DNA of 64,000 nucleotides. Origin: Maylandia zebra (Eukaryota > Chordata > Actinopteri > Cichliformes > Cichlidae). Shown here one piece after another: positions 12,430 through 24,100 of the stretch; position 1 is the stretch's first letter, and each line of letters opens with the position of its first letter. The position numbers and the translations under genes were made by a program. The DNA lies in NCBI RefSeq assembly GCF_041146795.1, contig NC_135179.1, positions 26,337,047-26,401,046 of the forward strand, given 5' to 3'. The notes under the pieces are model-generated. The model saw only the letters and a program-made list of their open reading frames with translations. It was not told the origin of the DNA and ran no database searches.

Positions 12430-12870
12430 CAGGGTCCCTTCCCAGGGCTTCAACTCACACCTTGCCCTAGGTGACCTCGATAGGGTGGGGCAAGCTCTCA
12501 CAGTTGTTTCACCCTTATTTATTTGTTTGTTTAATCTTTATTTTATTTAACCATGAAGTCGTTTAAGATTAACATAATATTTTCAAGGTAAACCTGGTTT
12601 CAACCCCCAGTGATGGCAATGACCCACGCCTTTCTCCACACAACTCACACGATCAATATGGGTCCTTCAGGACCACCTCCAAAGAGGACGCTGCCTTTAT
12701 GGGTTAAATGCTTGGGAAACTCCACCTTTTGTTTTTAGAACAGAAGAAATGTCTTGTATGAGGGCCGAAACGTCTTCAAAAACTTAAAAAAAGACAAGCT
12801 CTCAAGACCAACATGACCTGGATGACTGAGAATCTACACAGACATGGTTAGACTTGAGCATGACGTGTAA
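12430..12870 (+). mobile_element. degraded Penelope-like element 3' fragment
   Basis: The segment ending around 12760-12850 (CGAAACGTCTTCAAAAACTT, then GACCTGGATGACTGAGAAT) is a diverged version of the terminal repeat seen intact in the Penelope-like insertion at 43872-44568 (GTGAAACGTCTTCAAGCAAC there; GGTTCTCAGTCATCCAGGTC on the opposite strand). The upstream boundary is uncertain: 12430-12640 looks repeat-derived but I cannot assign it. No open frame survives. Confidence 0.5.
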
Positions 12871-13885
12871 GTGATTTCAGGATTCACAATCTTTGCACTG
12901 CTAATGGCCGCATTAGTAATGCTGGTGTGATAAAGAGAATGCATGTTTGAGCCTGTAATTCTGCCTGGAGCAGTTAAAGCTCAACCAAGTCACTTTACAT
13001 TGTTGTGATTATTAAAATCAAACTTTTCCTGGTACTGGTCTGGTGTTGAATGTGCAAGGGTGTCTTTAGTATTGCTGCTAAGGTTAAAAGAAGCATGTGA
13101 AGACTGAATTTGCGCTGGACTGGGAGTAAGTTGTTTCGTTTTGGATGTGTTTCTGTAAGGACTGCTAAAGTCAGCATGTCTGCTTGAAGGTGAACCACCA
13201 TATGTGATGGATGAATCACATCCTGACTGGGCTTCAACACTTTGCTTGAGTCACTCTGAAGCACACCCTGCACACTTATAGCGCCCACATTTGTCGAGCA
13301 TGATGGATCCAAAACACAAGCAGAGGATGAGGATTAGAAGGGTCAATTCTTCATAAATGCAGAAGAAAAATGATGGCAAAGAAAACATTTAGAAGAAAAA
13401 AATACTATAAGAAGTCACTAATTTGATTACATCTGTAGTTGTTATTAATTCTTGTTAATTATGTTTTTATCTTGTCACTTTAAGCCTTGATTATACTGAG
13501 ACACGGGCAGCTGGAAACACCTCCTGCAGACTAGTAAATCCTGTTACCTTTCTTTGAAGTCTCTGCAGACAAGTCCACGTGGTCGCAAAAACAAGCAGGC
13601 ACGTGGATGTCTGCACAGCTTAGCCCTTTTGGAATTTTTACTTGTGTTGGAGTTTGTTTATTTTTTTAAGAGTGCCAATGTGAAGCACTGAAGCATGCTA
13701 TAGCTTGGTCCCAATTCAGTGACTGCATCCTTCCAATGCTACAGAGGAAGAGGAAAGGACGGTACTGAACAGGCCAGGCAGATGTGTATGGACACAACCG
13801 TGGTAACGTAAATGAAGCATATAGAGTCTACAGAGGGGCAAACGTGCCAGTGTAAACACGTTCCCCTGTAATATCCCAACTACAC
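12871..13885. other. intergenic, nothing recognised
   Basis: No coding exon, RNA or repeat I can support. The minus-strand open frame at 12995-13312 (105 codons) has a random-looking composition and no recognisable motif. Confidence 0.4.
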
Positions 13886-14460
13886 ATTGCTTGTCATGGA
13901 TGATGCTGCTCTTCAGTCAAATGCTGATTGGTTGACAAATGGGCCAAGTTCACCAGAAATGGGTTTCCATAGCCGAGCAGGTACATCCACCAAGTGCAAT
14001 GCAAAGAGTTGGATGCGGTGGTTGTAAAGCACGCCTTCACTGACCAGTGGAAACATGTTTTCTGGAGTGACAAATCACACTTCTCCATCTGGCAATCCAA
14101 TGGACAAGTCTGGGTATGGCAGTTTCCAGGAGAACGGTATTTGTCTGACTGCACTGTGCATAGTGTAATTTGCCTGCACAGAGTCCTGACCTCAATCCAA
14201 AAAAAACCACCTTTGGGATGAATTTGAGCAGAGACTGTGGCCTTTTCGTTTAACGCTAGTGTCTGAATTCACAAATGTGCATCTGGAATGATGGTCAGAA
14301 ATTCCCATAAACGTGTAAAACTTGAGGAAAGACTTCCCAGAAGAGCTGAAGCTATTATAATGTGAAGGGTGGGCTGACATCATATTTAAACCCTATGAAT
14401 TAAGAGTGGGTTGCCACTCAAATTCATATGCATGTGTAGGCAGACGGGTGAATACTTCAA
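13886..14460 (+). pseudogene. Tc1-like transposon fossil with transposase fragment
   Basis: The plus frame at 13994-14221 contains [16 protein letters not shown] and PGERYLSDC, the core of a Tc1/mariner transposase around its second catalytic Asp (canonical WSDES). Just after it, bases reading as PDLNPI...HLWDE (third catalytic Glu region, around 14186-14225) follow directly but in a shifted frame, so several hundred bases between the two blocks are missing. The rest, to about 14460, matches the usual sequence after the Glu block in this teleost Tc1 type and ends with GCAGACGGGTGAATACTT. Frameshifts and an internal deletion make it a dead copy. Confidence 0.75.
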
Positions 14461-14584
14461 AGATCTTTATCCTATAACTTGCATTTTTTAATGCTCGTTG
14501 TGCCTTGAATTACATTTTTTGTTGTTGATGTACATAAATAAATGTGATTAATCTCTCTGTTTTTTTTATTTATTGTTCTTTATC

Positions 14585-14645
14585 GGCACATACATCCACC
14601 CATAATCTTCGGCTCATCCAAATCGGGAGTCTATCCCAGCGGAAA
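14585..14645 (-). repeat. degraded LINE 3' tail (GGAT-tail family)
   Basis: CATCCACCC, then CGGCTCATCCAAATCGGG and TCTATCCCAGC, is a diverged copy of the minus-strand tail seen more intact at 34993-35160 (CATCCATCC, CGCTTATCC, CCTATCCCAGC). It is a short fragment only. Confidence 0.45.
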
Positions 14646-14954
14646 ATGTTAATTGATGACTATCCAAATACAGTTCATGAATAAATCACATCTCTAAATA
14701 TCAGTACCATACAATTTCCTTATTGAAAGAAAACACTAACTTAAATCACAGTGGTCTAATCTTCCTTTACTAGCAGTAAGGAGAAGAAATTAATTTTTAT
14801 ATTAAGCAGTTCCACTGCAGTGGCTATGGTGACCCGTTTGTTATCATCACATCAGAACGATTACTTCTGAAGAGACCCCACGGACAGCAGCTTCTTTCCA
14901 ACGGAGATTGCTTGATCTCCAGGAACTCCTTTAAATTCAGCTGGCCTTTTAGGG

Positions 14955-15050
14955 CCTTTCGTTTAATTTCTCTGGTGCTCTTGCTTCCTCCCCTGTCCAA
15001 AGACATGCATGTTAACTGATGATTCTAACCGGGCTATTGGTGAGGGCTCG
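14955..15050 (+). repeat. LINE-derived fragment (teleost interspersed repeat)
   Basis: TTGCTTCCTCCCCTGTCCAA, then AGACATGCATGTTAACTGATGATTCTAA, resembles a very common teleost interspersed sequence usually found upstream of GGAT-tailed LINE ends. This is family recognition from memory; no coding capacity remains. Confidence 0.45.
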
Positions 15051-16515
15051 ATAAGGTGTTTACAGTGTGTGGAATAAAACAAATCAAAGTCTAAAACACT
15101 TTGAGTGGTCAGCAATGCTAGAAAAGCATTACATTGTATGATGACAGCTGTGCTTTTGTGCACACCAAAGCAGTTTAACCACTGGAAGGCCACAGCCTCA
15201 CTGTGTCCATGAAATTCTGCTGCGTTAACCTAGAAGCTGGAAGCTAAAGGTGTTCAGGCAGGAACTTTGTGTTGTTGAACATAACTGAGACCTTTTTTGG
15301 AGGAACTTGTAGTGTTTCCTCAGAATAATGAGGAAGATGTGAAGCACTTTGCCAACTCATGCTCTGCGGCTTGACGAACTGATCGGCCTGATTGCTCACT
15401 TTAAAAAAAACACCATTTAATTTTCATCCTCGTGGTGAATGATTGCGTAACACTGTGAAGATACTGATACAACTCAGAAGTGCTGTAGTTCCTGTGTTAC
15501 CGAGAAGATGCACAAAGTAATTCAGAATAACATCATATGAAATTGCAGGACACTGCCGATCCTCCCATTCAGCGAAGGTTGATAATACAGTACTGTAAAG
15601 TATTATCATTGCATTTGGTCAGCTACAACACCTAAGGTGACAATTTACTACTGATTCTTGGTACTGATGCCTGGATGTACAAATAAGAGAACCACAATTG
15701 ATGGCAAGTATTAAAACACAAAATAATATCAAAGATTTTGCATCATACACTGTGAAGTTTGGCCAAAAAAGAAATTAAACATTCTTTGCTTTTAATTTAA
15801 TTTTTCATTATTATTAAACTGATATTAAACAACAAAAAAGTGCAACTTTGCGATGACCACATTATTTTTAATGAAAGGACGTTTCTCTGAAAGCAGAGCA
15901 GAGTGGTACCTCTTCCTGTTTTGGACCTCTCACAAGAGCTTCAGTTCGTTTTAGAGACGTCGGCCTGCCCTTGCGTCACCGTGTTATGTGCAAACTTACC
16001 ATTTATGGTAGAGCTAAATCCCAGGATGTGGAATGTGCCGCTCCCAAAAACTGAATTCCTGCCAGAGGGCCTCTGCTGAAAGTGGAGGAAAAAAATAAAG
16101 GGGGGGGGGGGCAAGGCGGCCAAACTGAATGAAACACGTCCTTTCTTGTGGGTTTTGCTTTGTAATGTTAGGTATGCCAAAAAGTCTGTGAGCCTGTTTT
16201 AAAGTGACGCTGTTATCAGTTCAAGTGGATATGGATCAAGTGCGTCTGGCTGTTCTGTCAGCAGGACTCTGAGCGGCTTTCAGCATTTGTTCACTGTGAT
16301 TACAGGAGTCGGACATTTATTGCTTCATTTCACCCAACAGCATTCACCCACTTTCCTGAGTGCAGCCACAACACTGCACTACATCAGAAATGATCATCAG
16401 ATAACACAGCTGACGTTCAACAGTCCAGAGGTGAACAGCTCCCCTTCGAACCCGTCTTGTAGGCAAAGTTTGAAGATCTGCTTTTTCAAAACAAACAAAC
16501 AAACCAAACATAACC
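15051..16515. other. intergenic, nothing recognised
   Basis: No exon or RNA gene is supported. There is a G-run at about 16100-16112 and otherwise unremarkable AT-rich sequence. Confidence 0.4.
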
Positions 16516-16520
16516 CCCAC

Positions 16521-17216
16521 ACCCACTTCATTAGTTACACCTTGCTGATACTGGGTTGGCCTTCATCTGGCACAGATTCAACAAGGTGCTGGAAGCATTC
16601 TTCAGATTCTGGTCCACGCTCACATGATAACATCACACACTTTACATCATGCAAATCTCCCGTTCCACTACATTCCCAAGGTGCTCTATTAGATTGAACT
16701 CACTGACATGTTCAAGAAACCAGTTTGAAATGATTTAAGCTTTAGGACACCAGGGCATATCTTGCTGGAAAGAACCATCAGAAGATGTACACTGTAGTTT
16801 TTCAGTTTCCTGTTTTTAACTGTCAGTAGTGGGGTCTTCCGCTGCTGTAGCACATCTGCTTCAAGGTTTGATATGTGCATTCAGAGATGCTCTTCTGCAT
16901 CCTTTGGTTGTAACAAAGTATTATTTGAATCAGAGATTTTCCCTTTTTCAGATCATTCTCTGCAAACCCAGAGATGGCTGTGCTGGAAAATCCCAGCTGA
17001 TCAGCAGTTTCTGAAATACTCAGACGAGCCTGACTGGCATGACCATGCTACATTCACAGTCATTAAATCACCTTTCTTCCTCATTTTCATGCTTGGTTTG
17101 AACTTCAGCAAGTTGGCACGCCCCCTTCCCGAAATGTACTGAACTGCTTTTGAGATCAGCTGATCAGAGAGTTATTTTAACTAGACAAAGAGGTGTACCC
17201 AGTGAAGTGGCTGGTG
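16521..17216. mobile_element. DNA transposon remnant with terminal inverted repeats
   Basis: Terminal inverted repeats: CCACTTCATTAGTTACACCT near 16523-16542 and the inverse of GGTGTACCCAGTGAAGTGG at 17192-17210. The interior (TTCAACAAGGTGCTGGAAGC, AAGAAACCAGTTTGAAATGA, GAAATACTCAGACGAGCC) is typical of an abundant teleost DNA element whose ends carry CACTTTATTAGGTACACCT. At ~0.7 kb it is an internally deleted copy without transposase. I leave the superfamily open. Confidence 0.65.
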
Positions 17217-17516
17217 CTATATTTAGGACCCCGGTGATCCTGTGTCCAGAAAAACAATTTAACTTGGCAACTTAAGTGCTTAAAATACTGTTAGTAATTT
17301 ACTTTAAACACTTGAATATACAGTGCTGAATTCATTGTTCGTCTTTGCAGGTTTTCGTCTATTACATTTTCTAAACCAACACTCTTTCTAATGAGCCAGG
17401 ATGAAAACTCACATGCTCACACAGCCGGAACAAGTTGGCCAATGCTAAAAACGGACTTTTCCCCTCAGATTTTTGTCAAAAAACAAAACTGGCAACACAT
17501 GCAATGGTTTAAATGG

Positions 17517-17567
17517 TTTATTAAATATTGCATAATACCGAACACAGCAGTGTATAGTATCTTTATT
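17517..17567 (-). terminator. sorbs1: candidate sorbs1 poly(A) signals
   Basis: Minus-strand AATAAA (plus-strand TTTATT) at 17517-17522 and 17562-17567. If used, the sorbs1 3' UTR would be about 3.1 kb. The intervening DNA lacks recognisable transposons, unlike the region further left, which fits a retained UTR. Other TTTATT hexamers exist, so the choice is tentative. Confidence 0.3.
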
Positions 17568-20500
17568 TTAATATTGTCAATGTAACAGCACTGCAAATTG
17601 AAGCAAACAAACCAAACCTGTTGCAGGCTGTGCGTCCGTTTTTCATGAGTGTTAATCATGTCGAAGCGTTATGTCACACTTTTAGGTTCTTGTACAGTAA
17701 CAGACAAGTTCTTAGTAAATGTTCTCCCGTCACAGAGACTCGAACAAACGGGGAAAATCAGGGTTACACAAAATACGTCATGGATACATTTCAGTGATAC
17801 TGAAAAAAAAAGAAAATGAGGCACAATTTTTCAAACATAAGGCAACATGATCCTCACAAATGGCAGCGTAATGTTTAATCTTTCTGTGCTCAGTAACGCT
17901 CCACTCTGTGCTTTGCCAATAAAACAAAACAAAAAAATCCTTCAGGCAAAATAAACCACTGCAAGTGACAGAGAGTTCAATCTGACGCTCCTATTGCTCG
18001 CAGTCTATTTTTTATTTTACATATTTACAATCCTTCATTTGCCGAACTGTTCAATAACGTTTCACACGTTTTTTTGTTTTTTTACATGTTTACACTGCCT
18101 GCAACACATTCATATATTCATACATTCATACATCCCGTGACGTTTTACGGACAAAAATCACAGAAACAATCTATTGCCAATTGTTTTGTCACTAAACGAG
18201 TGATTATTTGCCCATCGTGCAGTGTGTCTGAGAAGGAGCAAACCTCTCTACGTCGCAACAGGATTCATTTCGAAAGGCGACAGCTCAGCAGACTCCCGAC
18301 TAATCAACACTTTCATGAAGAGCTGGAGTTACAGAGGCGGAGGTAAAATAAAAAACAAAACACGCTTTTGTGATAAAATGAAATGCCTGGACATTAAAAA
18401 CAGTGTGATAAAAAGGCAAACCCACACTGCAGTGTAATATATTCCGTGTGATATCTCGCTGGGAAAACATTCTTTGCTGATGTTGGCAAAGTAGCGGTTG
18501 TGATCTGCACAGGAAGAAAAACCCAATCTCACAGGAAACACTGATTGTACTGACCTGGCTTAAATGAATGTACTTCATCAATTAATAAAGTTCAGATATG
18601 ACCTACGTGGTGGCCACATGCACAACTGTAGCTAACACATCATGGTGCAAAAAACAAAGACACTGTCGACATACGCTTCTAGATCTAATAAGTCTTATCT
18701 GTCTTATGTTTCTATACTTCAGCTTATCTTTCAGATTTTGTGTGTTCATAAACAGCTACACTGTAGGCCCTTTAATTTGAGTTTTTGGATAAGAAGGTGA
18801 TGACAGCGCTTCTCTGAGTTCCACTGCTCACTACCATCAATCTTCCCAACATAAAGTACGATTAGATAAAAATACTTCTTTAGCAATTGCGCAACGAACT
18901 ACCCCCGTCTGCTGCTCCGAGCAGGTCATAACAAGCACTAAGGGTTTTTTTGGACACACTACCCGAAAGCTCTGCACGGCGCAGACACTGATGATGTGAG
19001 GGCGCTCGTGTGTTTGTGTGTGTAGGATCTATTCTGACACGTTACCGGATCTGATGGCGCTGGAGATGTGGGCGCTCCGTATTTGCAGGAAGACGGCTCT
19101 GATGCTTTGGTAGCGGAGATCAAAGCAATCTTCCATCGGCTATCGGCCATTAAAGGCTCAAAAAAGCGGCGTTCACCGCGTCATTACTTCTGTTTTCTTT
19201 AAGTTAAAAGTGCAATTATTAGGGTGTTGGCTGGCTGATAGTGTTTCATGCTCCAGTGTGATTTGTCAGTCTCTCAATGATCTTATAGTGCATGCTGTAT
19301 TAATGCTGACCTTTCAACTGTAGTCATTATGAATGAAAATGTGCAGCCGTACGTATACAGTTCTCTGTACGCATTTACATATACAATCATGTCAGTAAGG
19401 GCACAGTTAAAATCTCAATACGCTCTAAAAAAAATCACTGATTATTTACTAAGACACCTTGTTGGCTTTGACTTAAAACTTGAAAGAGTTTTAGGTCATC
19501 AGTGCTATTACACTGTTAGGAGCGATCTTCCTAAATGACCAAACAGGAAGTTAAGTGCTACCACGCCTGTCCTGTGGTTGCTCTGAAGCTAGGCGTCTAC
19601 CATCGGCTACCTTAAAGGCATCAATAATCAGCAAACACAGTTTTAAAATATACAAAATATAGGATGTGCATATACACAGTTTTTGTTTCACTTTTATGAC
19701 ACATGCAATAAAATCTGCGTGTCCTGTAATATGTGTTTGCAGTGGAAACTGAGAAAAAGAGAAGCCAGCAGCACACATCAACATTTTAGAGTTTCTACTC
19801 ATGCACACGGCTGTTAATAACTTCTCTGTAGCAACCTTTGGATAGAGAATGAAGACAATACTGTATTCAATGTAACACACTTGGGCTACAATGAGTTGTG
19901 AATGCTGTGAGGCAAATACTGACTTTTCTGATGATTCAGAAAATGTGGAGGAAAATAGTTTAATATTTTAAAAAGGGTCATTTTACATAAGGCTTTAAGT
20001 ATTTAGAGTACCAAGGGCACTGACTTTAAGCTGTTTTTTTAAGGGAACTGTCTGGTTAACAGGGTCATAGAGTGATCTGATCATATTACAGGTTTTCTTT
20101 AAGTAGCTAAATCGAATCAATTTCATTCACGATACCTGATTTACATCATACTTTGCCAGCGGTGTTAAACACCTCTGGCCCTGAAAGATCAAAACACATT
20201 CTGACGCCTCCCCAGGTTCAGTTCAGGTAATAAGATCCACTCCTTTTATCCATACACTGCTCTGCTGCCTGCCTCTAGACTGAGGTGCTACGCAAACTCT
20301 TGCATACTGTAAAATTACACACACACAATAAAAGCTATTACGTGTACGTCGAAAAGCTAATTTGCAGGAGGCTTTCACAGAGAAATTCCACGTATGGAGA
20401 CCGATGACTTCTGTGGAGACGTGCGTAAAATGTGATGGAGGTGTTTGGGCAGTGAGCTGTCCCCGTCTTCGCCTCGTGCAGTTTGACATACCTGGAGCCG

Positions 20501-20628
20501 ATCTGATCACTTTCCCAGATAAAAATATTCGCCCGGCTAAATGACTATTCTAACCAACAGCCATGCGCGGTAGTTATGACTTCCCAAGCTTGACAGGCAA
20601 CCGTGTGTTACAGCCAGATTAGATAGCT
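17568..20628 (-). other. sorbs1: probable sorbs1 3' UTR
   Basis: Three kilobases directly after the sorbs1 stop, without recognisable mobile elements or coding exons. A long 3' UTR is usual for this family. Short open frames in it (for example 18959-19150 minus, 20223-20510 minus) show no family resemblance. Confidence 0.4.
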
Positions 20629-21120
20629 TTACAGTTTCACCTCCTTCACGTAATTCCCCGGGAAAGTCCCAAACTGTTTTGTCCGCTTTGATGTACCTGT
20701 GGAGGAAAAGAAAGATGAACATTGATCAGATTCTTTCTAATGCTTACATGACCTCAGTGTTAGTACCAAAATAACCCCTTTGAGCTTTATTTAAAATTCT
20801 GTACAGGACCTGAGCATGCACACTGCACTCAATCCTCTGCTGTCATTCTTTAGAAACTCTATATATGAAGGAGATGACACGCTGAAAGAACCCTGAGCCT
20901 GCACATTGCACGCGTGCAGTCCTTTTTTGGCATTTTGCAGAAACCCTATATAGATTAATGTGACACACCGAGTGTGACCGCATCTCTGAGGAATCTAGGC
21001 CTGTGACACATACCAACGAACCAGCCGTCATCGCACTTCTCCATGACGCTGACGAGATCTCCCTCCTGCAGCTCCAGCTCGTCGTCGTTTTGCGGCACGT
21101 AGCTGTACAAAGCCTGAAAT
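20629..21120 (-). CDS. sorbs1: sorbs1 third SH3 domain, last two exons
   Basis: Exons 21014-21120 and 20629-20696, about residues 1479-1535 of the partial model. The SH3 signature is complete: [17 protein letters not shown] (ALYDY-type motif), [10 protein letters not shown] (conserved Trp) and [10 protein letters not shown] (3-10 helix Pro and Tyr). In the family this domain takes proline-rich ligands such as Sos or Cbl. The acceptor of the first exon is the upstream one of two AGs seven bases apart; the other would break the frame. The C-terminus reads KEVKL rather than the PLYL I recall for human SORBS1. Confidence 0.93.
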
Positions 21121-24100
21121 CTGGAGCGGCATGAAGCAGGGAAGACACAAAGTGTGAAATCAGCAAAGGTCTGTCTTTACCTAGAATATTAATAAGAGTC
21201 TGAAACGTGAAACAGATCTTACTCACATTCCACAGTTCAGACGGTTCGGCTCCGGGCTGCTGCTGTGTGACTGGGGTTGCTGGGAAATGATGAGAGATTG
21301 TTTACTGGGGTGGGGGTGCAGTCTATGAAGAGAGTCATTATGGTGGTGGGACAGGGTGCTGCAGTACCTCACCGAGGTCTCAGCTATATTCAAGATCTCA
21401 TTACACACTGCCTCCTAGTAGTAGTAGTAGTAGGTGAAGTCGTCAGAAAAGAGAGAGAGACCCGGCCCACCGAGAGTCCCGGAGGAGGCCGAGGTGAAGG
21501 TGAGGAGGGGAGGTGAAGAGTTAGAGAAGGGGAGGTAAAGTGCAAGACAGGAAGGTAGGTCCGGTGAGTAGCAAGACAGAAAAGGATGTGATCCGTTAAA
21601 AGCCAGGAGAAAAGGTAGAGGGGGTGTTGGCCCAACCCGGGAGAAGAGGCATGAAATGGAAGGTCACCAGTAGAAGCATGTAGACAGGAAACATGAAATA
21701 TTAGTTCAGTTGTACAGGATATAAGGCAGTAAGTGCACGCAGTATTAAAGGTGGGCTGACAGATTCAGCTTGAAGGAACAAAATAACCTCTTTGCTGCTA
21801 AAAGCTCTGTGAGCAGACTGATGTACATTCAATATACAGCTCAAGTCAGTAGCCTGTTAGCTTAGCTTGACAACTTAAAGGCTCAGGCTTATACTTAATG
21901 ATAAAGCCAAACAGTAATTTAAGAGTAGCTTCACATAATTTTCTTAAAAAAAAAACTCATCTGTGTTTTGATCGGCCATGCTGCATTTTAAATTTTGACA
22001 TAAAGACTACATATTAGAACAATAACTGTGCTTTAGAGATGCTGGTGGAGAATTTTATCAGCTCTGGATACATTTCATTTCCCCATTTTTTTGGTATTTA
22101 TGCTAAGCTAGCTATAGCGGCTTCGTCAGCTGCAAAATGATTGATATTTAACTATAACTTCAGCAGGAGAGTAAGTTGAACTTCTGTTATATCATACGTC
22201 TAATATGTATGGGAGTTCAAGGTGCTGTGAGTCAAATGGATCTGTTAAGGTGGTATGTTTAGGATGGCACAAGATGAAGTCAGGTAGCAAACTACACATG
22301 CTCTTTGTAAACCTTTAACAGAGGTTCAGGAACACTTTCTATCACCTTACCGCAAACGAGTTAACATTGTTGTTATCTTGGATATCAAACAGCATCACAG
22401 GGCTTCTGGTGCTTCGTCCATGATGGTCGGCCTCATTTTTTACAAACTGTAACACAAAAAAAGGAATTCAAAATGAAAGCCTTGCACTGCATATCAACGT
22501 GCTGCGAATATGATCAAACTCCAGCGTGAGTCAAGTTTCCTGCAGGTGGATATTTCAGCTTCACGGCAGCTTGTCACTGTCCAAACAAAAAAACGTCCAA
22601 CCAACAGAAGCATCTAACTTGTCAAGCTTGTGCACGGAACAACAACATGCATCTGTACGCTGAAATTTACAGTATAAAAATCAGAACTTATTATTATTGC
22701 AGATCAACCCTGGAAATGCAAACACACTTGTCTTACAGCTCTCTGCAGCTAGGAAATCTAAGACTTAATACATAAGCACTCAAACACAGTAAACCATTTG
22801 CATATTAGTGGCTCACACACAACACCATGCAGACTTGCATATGTAAGCAAAGTGACCAGTTCAGTTACTGTCTTTAAAACTGAAACCAGCTATTGGCTAA
22901 AATCACCTTCAGGTCAGATCTACCAGTTAGTTCTCCACAAAAATGTCTGCGTCAGTACTCAAGAAAATCTACTTTAATGTCTCAAACTGTGGCATAAGCC
23001 TGTGTTCCAGAGTGAACTTCAGATGCAACACCACACACCATGCAGAAGATACCTCTGCAGGGCTATTTCGCCTGCTGCCCGGGCCTGCGCGGCCCCTGTC
23101 CCCCTCTGCGCCTTCCCCCTCTGTCAATTCCTTCTCCCCCCTCAGCCAGCACTCCAGCACCGGCCCACTGCTGGGGCTCACACTACGTGACACATGTGGG
23201 GAGGAAGGAGAGAGCAGGAAGTCCTCCCCTTGAGGCGGGGTAAATGTGAGGGAGGGGGTGGTCGAGTTGGGTCTGGGTGGGTAAGGCGGGGGTAGAGGGG
23301 AGGCGGATGGGGAGGCCATGGGGGAGACGCAGTATGGGCTGCCAGTGATGGGAGGCACGGGGCTGGCAGAGAAAGGTGGGGGCAGGTATTCGCCCCAACG
23401 GTATGACACAGTGGGCAGTGGTGGCAGCGGAGGAGTGGGAGCCGCAGGGGGACTCCCACCTCCCACAGTCAGGGAGATCCACTCAGAGGAGACAGCATGG
23501 ACCTCAGGGGACACAGAGCGGCGGGGGGAGCGAGGGAGAGGCAGAGGGGAGGTGGTCAGACGATTACGGTACAGCTTTTTAGGGCATGATGGAGACAGAG
23601 AGAGGAAGAGGGGTAAGAGAAAGAAAAAGCAAATGAAAGACAAAATCTCTACACAACACAAATTAAAAGGTGGGCGTCGAGGTGTGTGTAGAAGGAAAAT
23701 CATTTTTGGATATTAAAAGCACACAGAGGTGGTGGTAAGAGAAATTGCTCAGTGATCAGTGTGTTTGAGTCCCTACCTGTGGTGAAGCATTGGTGCTGCG
23801 CTGAGGTGAATGGCTGACAGGTGGATCCGGGTACTCCACCCCGTTTTTGACCCGTGGTCGTTTGTGAACTTCTACATAGGTGACGGGGAAAATGCCTTGA
23901 CGATTGGTGCCTGAAATTTTGCCCTCATACCAGTTCTCGTCAACTCTGCGAATCAGTGTAATCCTCTCTCCCTGAACACACACAGGCAGATCCACTAATC
24001 AGGGTTTTAAAAAATCCTTGTTTGGATTAAAAGAGAAAGGGAATAAAAACCCGCTAGTTAATAGTTTATAATAACTCTTATTAAGTCACACCTTTCTGAA

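Noticed and set aside
22969..23703. Long minus-strand frame of 244 codons taken as one exon
   Set aside because: Only 23053-23574 keeps phase with both neighbours; the ends are intronic read-through.
23318..23716. Plus-strand open frame of 132 codons rich in Gly/Arg
   Set aside because: It is the complement of the proline-rich sorbs1 exon; composition is explained by the opposite strand.
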